Assembly (NCBI GenBank): GCA_016931575.1
Contig: JAFGEO010000160.1
Location: 1-64,000 of the forward strand
DNA length: 64,000 bases
Reading direction: 5' to 3'
Source: Bacteroidales bacterium
Lineage (GTDB): Bacteria > Bacteroidota > Bacteroidia > Bacteroidales > UBA10428
The notes under the pieces were generated by a model. The model saw nothing but the letters and a program-made list of their open reading frames with translations. It was not told the origin of the DNA and did not search any database. Below are positions 53,752 through 63,134 of this stretch, piece after piece; position 1 is the first letter of the stretch; each line of letters opens with the position of its first letter. The position numbers and the translations under genes were made by a program.

Positions 53752-54119
53752 TTACTAAGTAATTTAAGTTTGAAAAACCAATTGCTGCTGATTTTTGTAT
53801 CGTTCTGAACAGCTTTTGATTAAAATATCAGTTGATAAGTTCCATTAGGCCAATGCTTTAAATATTCTTTTCCTAAGGAAAAATCAGGCTACGAATATAA
53901 TAATTAAAAGCTTTATTCAATAAATAATATGGAATTTTTGAAGGAATGGCTTTGAATGGGTAGCTTCAGCAAAAAAAAGGAATGGTTTAGCTTTCAGAAA
54001 TGTGCCTTTTTCTCTATGATGGAAGGAACTGGATGTTTTTGTTTCGCGGGTGGTTTAACCTGCTATCCCGGGAAAGTCTGATTTGCCCTTTTCTTTAGGG
54101 CGTATGCGGCTATAGTCCT
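53752..54119. other. Noncoding gap between the CorC-type gene and ppiD
   Basis: No gene, strong hairpin or repeat is apparent. It should hold the minus-strand ppiD promoter, but no exact TAnnTTTG element was found. Confidence 0.5.
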
Positions 54120-55379
54120 CTAATCCGGGTTTATCTTCATGTGAATCAGTTCAATCTTTGTATTCGAAACCTTTAGAATTTTAAAGGTGAAATTTCCGAT
54201 TATAATTGATTCGTTAAGCTCCGGAATGTTCTCGTAATTCTGGAAGATCAGTCCCGTAAGGGTTTCGTATTCCTCCGATTCAGGGATGTTCAGGTTATAT
54301 TTTTCATTCAGGTAGTCGATCTCCAGGCGGCCCGATAGGATATATTCCGATTCACTGACCTGTTTCTCTATCAGTTCGCTGGTGTCGTGCTCGTCCTCAA
54401 TCTCCCCGAAGATCTCCTCAATAATATCCTCTATGGTCAGCATGCCCGAAACCCCTCCAAATTCATCCACCACAACAGCGATGCTTTTCTTTTCCTGGAT
54501 AAATATCTCCAGCATGCGCCGGGCAGGCATTGTTTCGGGAACGAAGGGGATCCCGATCATCTTCTCCCGGATGGTCTTCATCTTTTTAAGGAGGCTTTTG
54601 GAGGTAACGTAGCCGACCATATTGTCCGGGTTATCCTCGTATATCAGGATCTTTGAGAACCCTGTGTTGATGAATCGCTGATGGAGTTCTTCAACAGGGC
54701 TGGCAATGTCAAGGGCTACTATTTCAGTGCGGGGAACCATGCAATCACGGACTTTAACCGATGAAAAGTCCAGTGCATTCTGAAATATCTTAAAATCATT
54801 TTCGGTATTGCTTTCCTCATGCTCGTCCTTGTTCGACTGGTTAATCAGGTTGATCAGATCGATCTTATTGAAAACCTGTCCGCTGGTTTTTATATCCTGG
54901 TGCCCATGCAGACGATTGATAATGGAATCAGCGAGCCAGACAATTAGTCTGGTCAGCGGGTAGAACATTAAATAGAAAAAATAGCCCGGAACACTGAAGA
55001 GGTTCAGCGTTTGGTTGGAAACTGAGCGGAATACCACCTTGGGTAAGAATTCAGCGGTCAGGAGAATCAGCAGGGTAGAAAAGAATGTCTGCAGGATAAG
55101 GATCAGGGAAGAAGAACTCAGGATGCTGTTTAGAACAGGCTTAAGCACAGCAGCCATAACGATACCATAGATTACCAGGGCAATGTTATTTCCGACCAAC
55201 ATCGTTGTCAGGAATTTCCCGGGATTATCCACAAAAATCCCAATGATGCGGCTGGCAAATACGCCCTGCTTTTTGTCCAGCTCAATCCGCAGGCGGTTTG
55301 AGGAGATGAATGCTATCTCCATGCCTGAGAAAAAGGCACTTAACACTAAGGTCACGAATATGATAAACAGGTTTCCCAT
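54120..55379 (-). CDS. CNNM/CBS/CorC-type membrane protein (hemolysin C family)
   Basis: The 419-residue protein has an N-terminal DUF21/CNNM domain with four membrane helices (about 1-155), a CBS pair (about 210-335; [15 protein letters not shown] and [33 protein letters not shown]) and a C-terminal CorC_HlyC domain (about 345-415). The family takes part in magnesium or cobalt handling. It lies 6 bases after the 63-residue membrane protein gene. Confidence 0.9.
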   Translation of the reverse strand: MGNLFIIFVTLVLSAFFSGMEIAFISSNRLRIELDKKQGVFASRIIGIFVDNPGKFLTTMLVGNNIALVIYGIVMAAVLKPVLNSILSSSSLILILQTFFSTLLILLTAEFLPKVVFRSVSNQTLNLFSVPGYFFYLMFYPLTRLIVWLADSIINRLHGHQDIKTSGQVFNKIDLINLINQSNKDEHEESNTENDFKIFQNALDFSSVKVRDCMVPRTEIVALDIASPVEELHQRFINTGFSKILIYEDNPDNMVGYVTSKSLLKKMKTIREKMIGIPFVPETMPARRMLEIFIQEKKSIAVVVDEFGGVSGMLTIEDIIEEIFGEIEDEHDTSELIEKQVSESEYILSGRLEIDYLNEKYNLNIPESEEYETLTGLIFQNYENIPELNESIIIGNFTFKILKVSNTKIELIHMKINPD

Positions 55380-55385
55380 ACTGCT

Positions 55386-55577
55386 TTAGGTATCTCTGCG
55401 GGCCTGGTTCCTGCGAACATAAAAAAACATTACAGAAAACAGGGTCATAAGGAAGATCGGCCAGGCATCCTGTATTCCCTTCTGAATCAAAGCATATACC
55501 CCCCAAACTGCTGTCAGGATGGCCAGAATCAGCCAGAATACTTTTAGTATGGTATGATTATTTGGGGAAGTCTTCAT
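55386..55577 (-). CDS. Small two-helix membrane protein (63 residues)
   Basis: Two hydrophobic helices (about 10-30 and 38-54) and the basic tail VRRNQARRDT are visible. The ATG lies 20 bases inside the 3' end of lptC, and its stop is 6 bases from the CorC-type start. The tight nesting between two conserved genes supports a real gene although no family is recognised. Confidence 0.65.
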   Translation of the reverse strand: MKTSPNNHTILKVFWLILAILTAVWGVYALIQKGIQDAWPIFLMTLFSVMFFYVRRNQARRDT

Positions 55578-56178
55578 CTTTTACGTTTACGGTGCCACGT
55601 GAACCTATCAGCTTGTAATTTTCAAAATCCTGGTCGGACTCAAAGCCTTTTTCGCCGTAGAACACACCTTCTTCATTGGTAATTTTAGTAAAAACATTTG
55701 AATAAAGTATTTGCTTTTCTTTATTCCAGTATAATTCTTCAGTATTCAGTTCATCGCCTTTGATGAGGTTTTTGCCCACGACACTGTCACTGGCATAGCC
55801 CAGGTCTTTGTCCAGCCAGTATTTACCATATTTGGAAGTGAGGGTTGACTCAACAATCCCCTGGTCGTTATAAAACTCAATGAGCAACCCTTCCTTGAAT
55901 TCATAATACACCCCCTCTTCGGGTTTATTATCGAAACGGTTAACCAGGGGGGATTTGAAGGCAACTTTGAGTTTTCCTGAATCGGTAAAGAGGACGTCGA
56001 AATTCCTGGCAGTCTGGGAAGGCATCTCTTCTTCACTGACGAACATTTTGATGTAATTCATATCATTCCTGCAGGACACAGCTGTCAATAAGCTTAGTCC
56101 CGCCAGGATTGACAGGAAAAGATTTCGCAGCGACAAGGAATCAGTCGGGCTATCAGAATCTTGCTTTCGTATTTTCAT
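55558..56178 (-). CDS. lptC: LPS export protein LptC
   Basis: The 206-residue protein has a hydrophobic start with a lipobox-like LLTAVSC near residue 36. The body is the LptC/OstA beta-jelly-roll pattern: VLFTDSGKLKVAFKSPLVNRFDN, GVYYEFKEGLLIEFYNDQG, VESTLTSKYGKYW. It passes LPS from LptBFG to LptA in the periplasm. A lipoprotein-like anchor instead of a plain helix is usual in Bacteroidota. Overlaps both neighbours. Confidence 0.85.
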   Translation of the reverse strand: MKIRKQDSDSPTDSLSLRNLFLSILAGLSLLTAVSCRNDMNYIKMFVSEEEMPSQTARNFDVLFTDSGKLKVAFKSPLVNRFDNKPEEGVYYEFKEGLLIEFYNDQGIVESTLTSKYGKYWLDKDLGYASDSVVGKNLIKGDELNTEELYWNKEKQILYSNVFTKITNEEGVFYGEKGFESDQDFENYKLIGSRGTVNVKDEDFPK

Positions 56179-57496
56179 TTATCCAGCAACCTACGTTATA
56201 GGTATCGCCTTTATTGACTCCAACGAAAAAAGCTTTGTCTTCATCGGGATAAAACCTGGAATAATTACTGATGTAATTCCTGGCGCGTTCTTCAGCTGTC
56301 GGGTCAACCGATCTTGCTTTTTCAAACATATCCACTGCTACCCAGTAAATCGAATTGGGCAGGCTGAGGGAATTACATACATCCTGGCTTTCAGCATAAA
56401 GCTCACCAATCAGGAGATAGGGCTCCCCCCACGCAGGCCGGATGCTCAGTGCCTTACGGGCATAGATCCTGGCATTTGGCCTGTTATTCATCGCTTTATA
56501 ACATTTTGCAATGCCAAAGGTATAATCTGCCTTATTGTCTTCGATACTGTCCATTTCTATGGCATTCTCAAAGTAGGTTATGGCGAGCTCGTAATTTCCT
56601 TTTTCAGCTGACATTATGCCCAGGCGTTCAGCCAATTGAGGAGTGGGTTTTTGTTTTCCCATTTCCGTCAGGATGGCATAGTAGAACCCGTCCTCTTTGC
56701 AATCCCTGCTTTCAAGCATTTCCACAACAAGTTCCAGGTACTTGCCGTCACTTTTCTTTTCTTCAAATTGAGGTTCGAAATAGTTAATGAGTTCTTCACA
56801 ACTCGTTGGGCCCTGCTGATCAAAGTTTTCATCTGTGCTGTGCCTGAGCTTCACTAATTCCGGATCGGGATCGTTTTCGATCATGGCATCAAGGAGGTCA
56901 CTTACAAAAATGTAATCGTCAATTACGGCTCCCACATCAAGTCTGTCGCTGTTAAAAAGCACAATCGATGAGGAGAAAAAACTGGCGACTACTGCATCCC
57001 TGGTATTATGCTTATCAAGTTCAAGGGATTCCTTCAGGTAGCCATAGGCTTTCTCTACAATTTCAATTTTGTCCCTGCCGTAACGCAGCAGATCGATACC
57101 CTGACGACCTCTGACATTTCCTTTCTCTCCGAAATACTGAATGCGCCGATCGTAAATCAACATCAGGGTATCCATCAATCGATTCAACTCTTCTTCAGGA
57201 CTATCATCCCTGATCTTGTCTTTGTAAATCTTCACCCCGTCAATATAAATGTTCTTCGTTGCGAGGGGGCACTCATCAAAGATAATTTTCCAGTGAGGCA
57301 GCGCTGTTTCGTACTCACGGTCTTTGGCAAACTCATGAGAGATGGTTAAAGCCCGGATACACCGGACACTATCTTCGCCATGTCCGTATTTTGAGCCATC
57401 TTCAACACCTTTTTGAGCCGACAAGGCGCCCGGGATAAACATTAATGCAAGTAAAAGGAACCTGTAAACTGATAAATGCAATTTTCTCATACGCAT
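56153..57496 (-). CDS. Exported TPR-repeat protein
   Basis: The 447-residue protein has a signal peptide (1-27, ending GALSAQ). Tetratricopeptide-like helices are seen, for example QLAERLGIMSAEKGNYELAITYFENA (about 285-310) and GIAKCYKAMNNRPNARIYARKAL. It lies between an outer-membrane protein and lptC in an order common in Bacteroidales, so a role in envelope assembly is plausible but unproven. Start could also be the second Met (57490). Confidence 0.75.
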   Translation of the reverse strand: MRMRKLHLSVYRFLLLALMFIPGALSAQKGVEDGSKYGHGEDSVRCIRALTISHEFAKDREYETALPHWKIIFDECPLATKNIYIDGVKIYKDKIRDDSPEEELNRLMDTLMLIYDRRIQYFGEKGNVRGRQGIDLLRYGRDKIEIVEKAYGYLKESLELDKHNTRDAVVASFFSSSIVLFNSDRLDVGAVIDDYIFVSDLLDAMIENDPDPELVKLRHSTDENFDQQGPTSCEELINYFEPQFEEKKSDGKYLELVVEMLESRDCKEDGFYYAILTEMGKQKPTPQLAERLGIMSAEKGNYELAITYFENAIEMDSIEDNKADYTFGIAKCYKAMNNRPNARIYARKALSIRPAWGEPYLLIGELYAESQDVCNSLSLPNSIYWVAVDMFEKARSVDPTAEERARNYISNYSRFYPDEDKAFFVGVNKGDTYNVGCWINENTKARF

Positions 57497-57504
57497 ACTA
57501 AATT

Positions 57505-58812
57505 TTAATCATACTTAGCTTTCTGAAACCAAAAATCATGCAACATTACCCCTATTGTAAGTCTGTGATATGATTCTCTAATTAATCCATCATCTAAAGT
57601 ACCTCTGAAACCAAATTCGTAGTTCAGGTTGAATGTAGTATAGGTATATAATTTTTGTGGATTTCTCCAGGGCAGACCCACACCGAGCGAAAGTCCATAA
57701 TCCAGGATTTGGTGGTCATTCAGGAGTACGTAGGACTTTGTGTAATGTCCTCCGATCCTGTAATGAATACGCTCATAGAACTCAGCACGGCTGCGGTCAG
57801 ACATAGGTACAGGTACAAATTCTGCGCCAAAACGTAGCGAGGAATAATCTGCCAGCGGCGTTTCATCAAGTCCTAATCCGGGCTTTTCAGAGAAATTCTG
57901 CAGGGTATATTCACCCGTCAGGGTGAGTTGATTATTAAAGTTGTAGCTCAATCCAAAGCCTAATTTTTGCGGCATCTGCAGGTTGGTCATGGAATCAGCG
58001 ATAATATTGAAGGTGTCCATCAGGGGGTTGTTAACCCGCGAAGGAAAATTCCGGCTGGTCATTGCGCCATAATCAAGTGAAATATCCTGCTCCATGTCGT
58101 ATACTGCTCCAAGGACAAACTGATGCGTTCTGCTTTTCTTGTCGGTGAAGGTGGGATGAAGCTGAAGGCCAAATTTAAAATAAAAGTCGCTCGCGGTGTA
58201 TTTCTCTGTAACGGTAGTACTGGCAACAGTCTGGTCCGGGACGTCCACCGAGCTCACCCTTGTGATATTCCCGAAGAGGTAACCAGCATTAGCACCAACA
58301 GATAGGAATTTGGTCAACTGAATGCCTGAACCAAAATAAAATTCGTTGAACCCGCCGGTTCCGGTATACTGCACCGCCAGTTCTTCAAGCCCGGATCCAT
58401 CATAGTATTCCAGGAAGTGATATTGCGTCCGGCTGAAGGGAGCCAGCCCAAGGTTGAATTTCCACCATTTTGTGATGGGGAAGCCCATGGAAAAATATTC
58501 CAGGTTGGCGTTATACATGGTCTGCCTTTCTTCTAGGGTTTTTATGAAGGACAGCCTGCCTGTCAATCCGGCAGCAAAAAGGAAAGTCATCGTATCCTGT
58601 GATGTACAGGACGCGGGGTTCAGATAATTTATCTGGTTCGTAGGCCGGATCCCAATGCCACTGCCCCCGAGCGACTGATTATAACCGAATCCGTTGTTCA
58701 TCAAGTCACCGATGGCAAGCCGGGTATAGGGATTGTTGATATAGTTTTGACCTGATACTGCGATCGGTAATGCCAGTAACAACAGAAACGCGACCTTATT
58801 AATTTTTTGCAT
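57505..58812 (-). CDS. Outer-membrane beta-barrel protein
   Basis: The 435-residue protein has a signal peptide (1-21, ending AVSGQ). Alternating beta-strands with aromatic ends run through it (FLFAAGLTGRLSFIKT, FNEFYFGSGIQLTKFLSVGANAGYLFG, LTLTGEYTLQNF, TFNLNYEFGFRGTL). The start YINNPYTRLAIGDL and LGGSGIGI are typical of a Bacteroidota FadL/PorV-type family. Substrate unknown. It lies 8 bases upstream of the TPR gene. Confidence 0.8.
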   Translation of the reverse strand: MQKINKVAFLLLLALPIAVSGQNYINNPYTRLAIGDLMNNGFGYNQSLGGSGIGIRPTNQINYLNPASCTSQDTMTFLFAAGLTGRLSFIKTLEERQTMYNANLEYFSMGFPITKWWKFNLGLAPFSRTQYHFLEYYDGSGLEELAVQYTGTGGFNEFYFGSGIQLTKFLSVGANAGYLFGNITRVSSVDVPDQTVASTTVTEKYTASDFYFKFGLQLHPTFTDKKSRTHQFVLGAVYDMEQDISLDYGAMTSRNFPSRVNNPLMDTFNIIADSMTNLQMPQKLGFGLSYNFNNQLTLTGEYTLQNFSEKPGLGLDETPLADYSSLRFGAEFVPVPMSDRSRAEFYERIHYRIGGHYTKSYVLLNDHQILDYGLSLGVGLPWRNPQKLYTYTTFNLNYEFGFRGTLDDGLIRESYHRLTIGVMLHDFWFQKAKYD

Positions 58813-59530
58813 TATACCGTAATATGAAATTTAAGCCAACAAGCGTTAAGTTTGAAACCACAAAGATGGTTTTTTTTAGTCGATTATCAAAAAATTGACG
58901 ATCACCACCTGTTACTAAAACCACCAGGTCTGAATATTTATTGTCAAGGGTTTCCAGATACCCGTTCACTTCATGTATAAGACCGCTTTTTACACCATTT
59001 ATAATTGCTTCCCGGGTATTCTTTCCCAGGGAGGTATTTGTTTCTTCCATTTCGAGGAGAGGGAGCTTTCTGGTATACTCATGCAGGGCCCTGAAACGCA
59101 TGTTAATACCCGGGGATATATTTCCGCCAAGATACTCTTCTTCGCTGGTTTTCAGATCGATAGTAAGGGCTGTACCCGCATCGATTACCAGAACATTTCT
59201 GGAGGGATAAAGGAAGCATGCACCAGCTATAGCAGCAAGCCTGTCAGCACCCAGAGTTTCCTTGCTATTATAGCTGTTTTTGAAGGGGAGTGGGGTGTTG
59301 TGGTTAAGCTGGAGCATGGAGATCTGAAGCTCTTCAAGCAGCCCTGAAAGTGTGGGCGGAATGGAGCCGACCGCGCTAATGATGCCTCGCTGAACCTGGT
59401 CTTTTTTCTGCCTGATAAAGTCTTCAACCCCACCATTGTTATCATCATGGATATGCTCTTCAATGAGTTGATTGTCAGAGAATAAAGCATATTTCATGCG
59501 TGAATTTCCGATGTCTATTACCAGGTTCAT
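58799..59530 (-). CDS. coaX: Type III pantothenate kinase
   Basis: The 243-residue cytoplasmic enzyme phosphorylates pantothenate, the first step to coenzyme A. Motifs: DIGNSRMKYALF (6-17), GADRLAAIAGA and DAGTALTIDL. The ASKHA fold and length fit the family. It overlaps the outer-membrane protein gene by 14 bases and starts at the very end of mfd (stop at 59531). Confidence 0.92.
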   Translation of the reverse strand: MNLVIDIGNSRMKYALFSDNQLIEEHIHDDNNGGVEDFIRQKKDQVQRGIISAVGSIPPTLSGLLEELQISMLQLNHNTPLPFKNSYNSKETLGADRLAAIAGACFLYPSRNVLVIDAGTALTIDLKTSEEEYLGGNISPGINMRFRALHEYTRKLPLLEMEETNTSLGKNTREAIINGVKSGLIHEVNGYLETLDNKYSDLVVLVTGGDRQFFDNRLKKTIFVVSNLTLVGLNFILRYNAKN

Positions 59531-62500
59531 TCAGGATTGACTCTTAATATTACTTAAAATATCATAAACTTCGTTAAGCTCCTTCAGGGGACCGATATTT
59601 AAGACCAGTTTCTCCCTTCCTTCACGTATTCTGAACAGATCAGGATGTGATTGAACGTAAGCCAGGATATTTGCAAAAGTAGGCGAAGAAAAGTAATCTG
59701 CGCCCTGGTTGCTAATGAAATATGCTGCCAGCATTCCATTTTTGAAAATGAGCTTTTCAAAACCCAGGATCTGTGCCAGCCAACGGATGCGGACTACTCT
59801 TAGCAAAGCTTCAACCTCATCTGGCAAGGGGCCAAAACGGTCGCGAAGCTCTGCTTCAAAGGCTTCAAGCGCTTCCCCGTCCTGCAGGCTGTCAATTTGC
59901 CGGTACAACCGGATCCTTTCTGAAATATTTGCTACATATTCATCGGGGATGTGGATACCCAGGTCGGTTTCGATGATACAATCCCCCGAATAGCGGATTT
60001 CTTCTTCCGTTTCGGTCGGTTGCTTAGGTTTAGCGTCAGTTTTGTAAACCCCTTGGAATTCTTTCTCTTTAAGTTCCTGTATGGCTTCATTCAGGATCCG
60101 GTTATATGTTTCGAAGCCAATATCGGCAATGAAACCGCTTTGTTCTGCTCCCAGCATGTTTCCGGCTCCCCGGATATCGAGGTCCTGTAAAGAAATATTG
60201 AAGCCGCTGCCCAGATCCGATAGCTCTTCGATGGCCTTGAGCCTTCGGCGGGCTTCAGGGGTCAGCGATACCGGAGGAGGGGCGATGAGGTAGCAGAAGG
60301 CCCTCTTGTTGGATCTTCCGACGCGTCCCCGCAGCTGATGAAGGTCTCCCAATCCGAAATTTTGAGCCTGATTGATGAAAATAGTATTGGCGTTGGGTAT
60401 ATCCAGGCCCGACTCAATGATGGTGGTGGAAACAAGCACGTCATAATCGCCGTTGATGAACTCGATCATGAGCTTTTCCAGCTTCGGTCCGTCCAGCTGC
60501 CCATGACCAACAACTGTTTTTACCTTTGGGCAAATCCTCTTGATCATGGCTTCGACTTCATAGATGGTATCAATCCGGTTATGGATGAAAAAGATCTGGC
60601 CGCCCCGTGAAACTTCAAATTCAATACCTTCCTGAATGATCGACTCATTGAAGGTGTGCAATTCCGTAACGATAGGATGGCGGTTGGGAGGCGGGGTATT
60701 GATCACGGACAGGTCCCGGGCTCCCAGAAGTGAAAACTGCAGGGTCCTGGGGATGGGGGTTGCCGTCATGGTCAGGGTATCAACATTGATCCGCAGTTTA
60801 CGAAGCTTCTCTTTGGCGGAAACCCCAAATTTTTGTTCTTCGTCGATGACGAGCAGTCCCAGGTCCCTGAACCTGATATCTGAGCCAAGGATCCGGTGCG
60901 TGCCTATCAGGATATCGACCTGCCCGGCTTCGACTTTCTTCAGGATCTCCTTCTGTTTTGCCGGTTTCACCAGGCGGCTAATGTATTCCACCGAGCAGGG
61001 AAAATCCCTGAGGCGGTCCCGAAAGGTAGTAGCATGCTGAAGGGCCAGGATGGTGGTCGGAACGAGGACTGCCACCTGTTTATTATCCGTAACGGCTTTG
61101 AATGCGGCACGGATAGCCACTTCGGTCTTTCCGAAGCCCACATCACCGCAAATGAGCCTGTCCATCGGTATCCGCGATTCCATGTCGGCCTTAACAGCCT
61201 CTGTGGATTTCACCTGGTCAGGGGTATCTTCATAAAGGAAAGAAGCTTCCAGCTCCTCCTGCAGATAGGTGTCGGCTGAGAAAGCAAAACCATCCTGTGT
61301 TTTACGCTGGGCATACAGCTTGATAAGGTCCCTGGCAATATCTTTAACCTTCTTCTTGGTTTTTTCCTTGAGATTCTTCCAGGCAGCAGTACCCAGTTTG
61401 TGGATCCTGGGCTCAGCGTCATCTTTGCCTTTATACTTTGAGATGCGGTGCAGGGAGTGGATATTCACAAAGAGAACATCATTATCCCGGTACACCAGTC
61501 GGATCGTTTCCTGCATCTTCCCATTGATAGTGATCTTTTCCAACCCGCCGAATCTGCCAACTCCATGATCAATATGCACGATATAGTCGCCGGGCTTCAG
61601 CTCTTTCAGTTCGTTCAGAGAGACTGCTGCCTTTCCGGAATAATACTGATGCAACCTGTATTTATGGTAGCGGTCGAAAATCTGGTGGTCCGTATAGCAG
61701 CAGATTTTCAGATCATCATCAATAAATCCTTCATGAAGGGTATGCAGGATTCCCTTAAACGGTATCCCCTGATGAGTATCTTCAAAAATTGCGTGCAAGC
61801 GGTTTAGCTGGGCCTCGCTCTCTGATAAGATGAAAGTTTCATAGTTATGGGCAAGCTGCTGTTGCAGGTTATCAGCAAGGAGGGTGAAGTTCTTCTGAAA
61901 CAGTGGCTGAGGCCTTGTATTGAAGCCGAAGGTTTCGGCTTCCGGATAGATGCTTTTCGAACAGAACTCAACCGTCTGTATCCTTGAAAGATCGGCCAGG
62001 AATTCCTGCTTTGAAAACAGATGCTCCGTATTGATGTTCGCTGATTGTTCCCGGCATGCCCGGATAATCTCATTCAGCCGGTCAGCCACGAATCCAGCAT
62101 CTGAAATCCAGACAGCAAAAGCCGGAGCTGCAAAGGAAAGGGCCGACTCATAGTTTTCTTCAAACCCCGGAAGGCAGATGTTGGGAAGAATGGTGATTTT
62201 CTTTACCTGTTCCCTTGATAATTGCGATTCAACCTCAAACGAACGAATCGAGTCCACTTCATCTCCAAAAAAATCAATCCGATAGGGAAATTCGGCTGAA
62301 AAGGAGAATACGTCAATAATACTTCCTCGCAGGGCAAACTGTCCGGGCTCGGTTACAAAATCTGCTTCTTCAAACTGGTAGGTATGCAGGACCTCACGGA
62401 TGAACTGTGGCGAAATCTTTTCTCCAACATTCAAATGAAGGGTATTCTTTTCAAGAGCCGACCGGGAAATAATTTTTTCCGTCAGGGCTTCCGGATAAGT

Positions 62501-62947
62501 AACAATGGCCAGGGTCCCCGCCTGGAAAGAGGACATCCTGTTGATGGCCTCCGTTCTCAGGATGATGTTCCCGCTGTCGTTCTGACCATACTGGATGGAC
62601 CTTTTATAAGAGGAGGGCAGAAAGGCTACTTCGTTCTTTTCAAGGCAGGTGAGTAGGTCAGTATAAAAATAGGCGGCTTCCTCCTTGTCATCGAGAATAA
62701 AAATATGTAATCCCTGCAGATCATCCAGGAGTGTGGAGCAAAGGATAGCCTTTGAAGAACCTGATAATCCGTTAATTACGGATCGTTTAATAGCAGGAGC
62801 CTGTAATCTTTTCAGGATTCCGGACCAGAGACCCAGCGATCTGTAGTTTGCTGATATTTCTTTTATAGGATTGATAACCAGAATTTTTTCGGAGAACAAA
62901 AATCGTATATAGTTTTGTATTTGCAAAATGTATTGAGGAAAAGGCAA
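59531..62947 (-). CDS. mfd: Transcription-repair coupling factor Mfd
   Basis: The 1138-residue DNA translocase frees stalled RNA polymerase and recruits UvrA. UvrB-like homology lies at about 50-330, a CarD-type RNA polymerase interaction domain at 445-540 (KPGDYIVHIDHGVGRFGG), Walker A GDVGFGKT (601-608), IDEEQ (701-705) and RNase-like TRG region GLDIPNANTIF; the C-terminal autoinhibitory domain is present. The first about 25 residues are atypical. The start may be later because a near-consensus -7 element GATTTTTG lies inside this stretch. Confidence 0.93.
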   Translation of the reverse strand: MPFPQYILQIQNYIRFLFSEKILVINPIKEISANYRSLGLWSGILKRLQAPAIKRSVINGLSGSSKAILCSTLLDDLQGLHIFILDDKEEAAYFYTDLLTCLEKNEVAFLPSSYKRSIQYGQNDSGNIILRTEAINRMSSFQAGTLAIVTYPEALTEKIISRSALEKNTLHLNVGEKISPQFIREVLHTYQFEEADFVTEPGQFALRGSIIDVFSFSAEFPYRIDFFGDEVDSIRSFEVESQLSREQVKKITILPNICLPGFEENYESALSFAAPAFAVWISDAGFVADRLNEIIRACREQSANINTEHLFSKQEFLADLSRIQTVEFCSKSIYPEAETFGFNTRPQPLFQKNFTLLADNLQQQLAHNYETFILSESEAQLNRLHAIFEDTHQGIPFKGILHTLHEGFIDDDLKICCYTDHQIFDRYHKYRLHQYYSGKAAVSLNELKELKPGDYIVHIDHGVGRFGGLEKITINGKMQETIRLVYRDNDVLFVNIHSLHRISKYKGKDDAEPRIHKLGTAAWKNLKEKTKKKVKDIARDLIKLYAQRKTQDGFAFSADTYLQEELEASFLYEDTPDQVKSTEAVKADMESRIPMDRLICGDVGFGKTEVAIRAAFKAVTDNKQVAVLVPTTILALQHATTFRDRLRDFPCSVEYISRLVKPAKQKEILKKVEAGQVDILIGTHRILGSDIRFRDLGLLVIDEEQKFGVSAKEKLRKLRINVDTLTMTATPIPRTLQFSLLGARDLSVINTPPPNRHPIVTELHTFNESIIQEGIEFEVSRGGQIFFIHNRIDTIYEVEAMIKRICPKVKTVVGHGQLDGPKLEKLMIEFINGDYDVLVSTTIIESGLDIPNANTIFINQAQNFGLGDLHQLRGRVGRSNKRAFCYLIAPPPVSLTPEARRRLKAIEELSDLGSGFNISLQDLDIRGAGNMLGAEQSGFIADIGFETYNRILNEAIQELKEKEFQGVYKTDAKPKQPTETEEEIRYSGDCIIETDLGIHIPDEYVANISERIRLYRQIDSLQDGEALEAFEAELRDRFGPLPDEVEALLRVVRIRWLAQILGFEKLIFKNGMLAAYFISNQGADYFSSPTFANILAYVQSHPDLFRIREGREKLVLNIGPLKELNEVYDILSNIKSQS

Positions 62948-63047
62948 AAGAGAAGAGGCATAAGTTGCGGGTTAACTTTCCCCTTGTGCCTTTTCTTTTG
63001 TGCCTAAATTGTTGAATTATTTCGTGAATTTTTCTGGCCCGATACCC

Positions 63048-63055
63048 TATCTTTA
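63048..63055 (+). promoter_or_regulatory. Candidate promoter -7 element TATCTTTA for aspartate kinase
   Basis: It differs from TAnnTTTG only at the last base and would give a 5' leader of about 75 bases. Confidence 0.35.
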
Positions 63056-63100
63056 CTTTAAAGTTATAAGTCTCAAGACCTGCAACTGGCAACTAGCTCC

Positions 63101-63123
63101 TTGTTACTTGTAACTTGTAACTT
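63101..63123. repeat. Tandem 7-base repeat TTGTAAC
   Basis: Three consecutive 7-mers (TTGTTAC, TTGTAAC, TTGTAAC) lie directly upstream of the aspartate kinase ATG (63135), after CAACTGGCAACTAG. Such slippage-prone tracts can vary in copy number; here they would fall in the 5' untranslated region. Confidence 0.6.
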
Positions 63124-63134
63124 ATCATCAGAAA

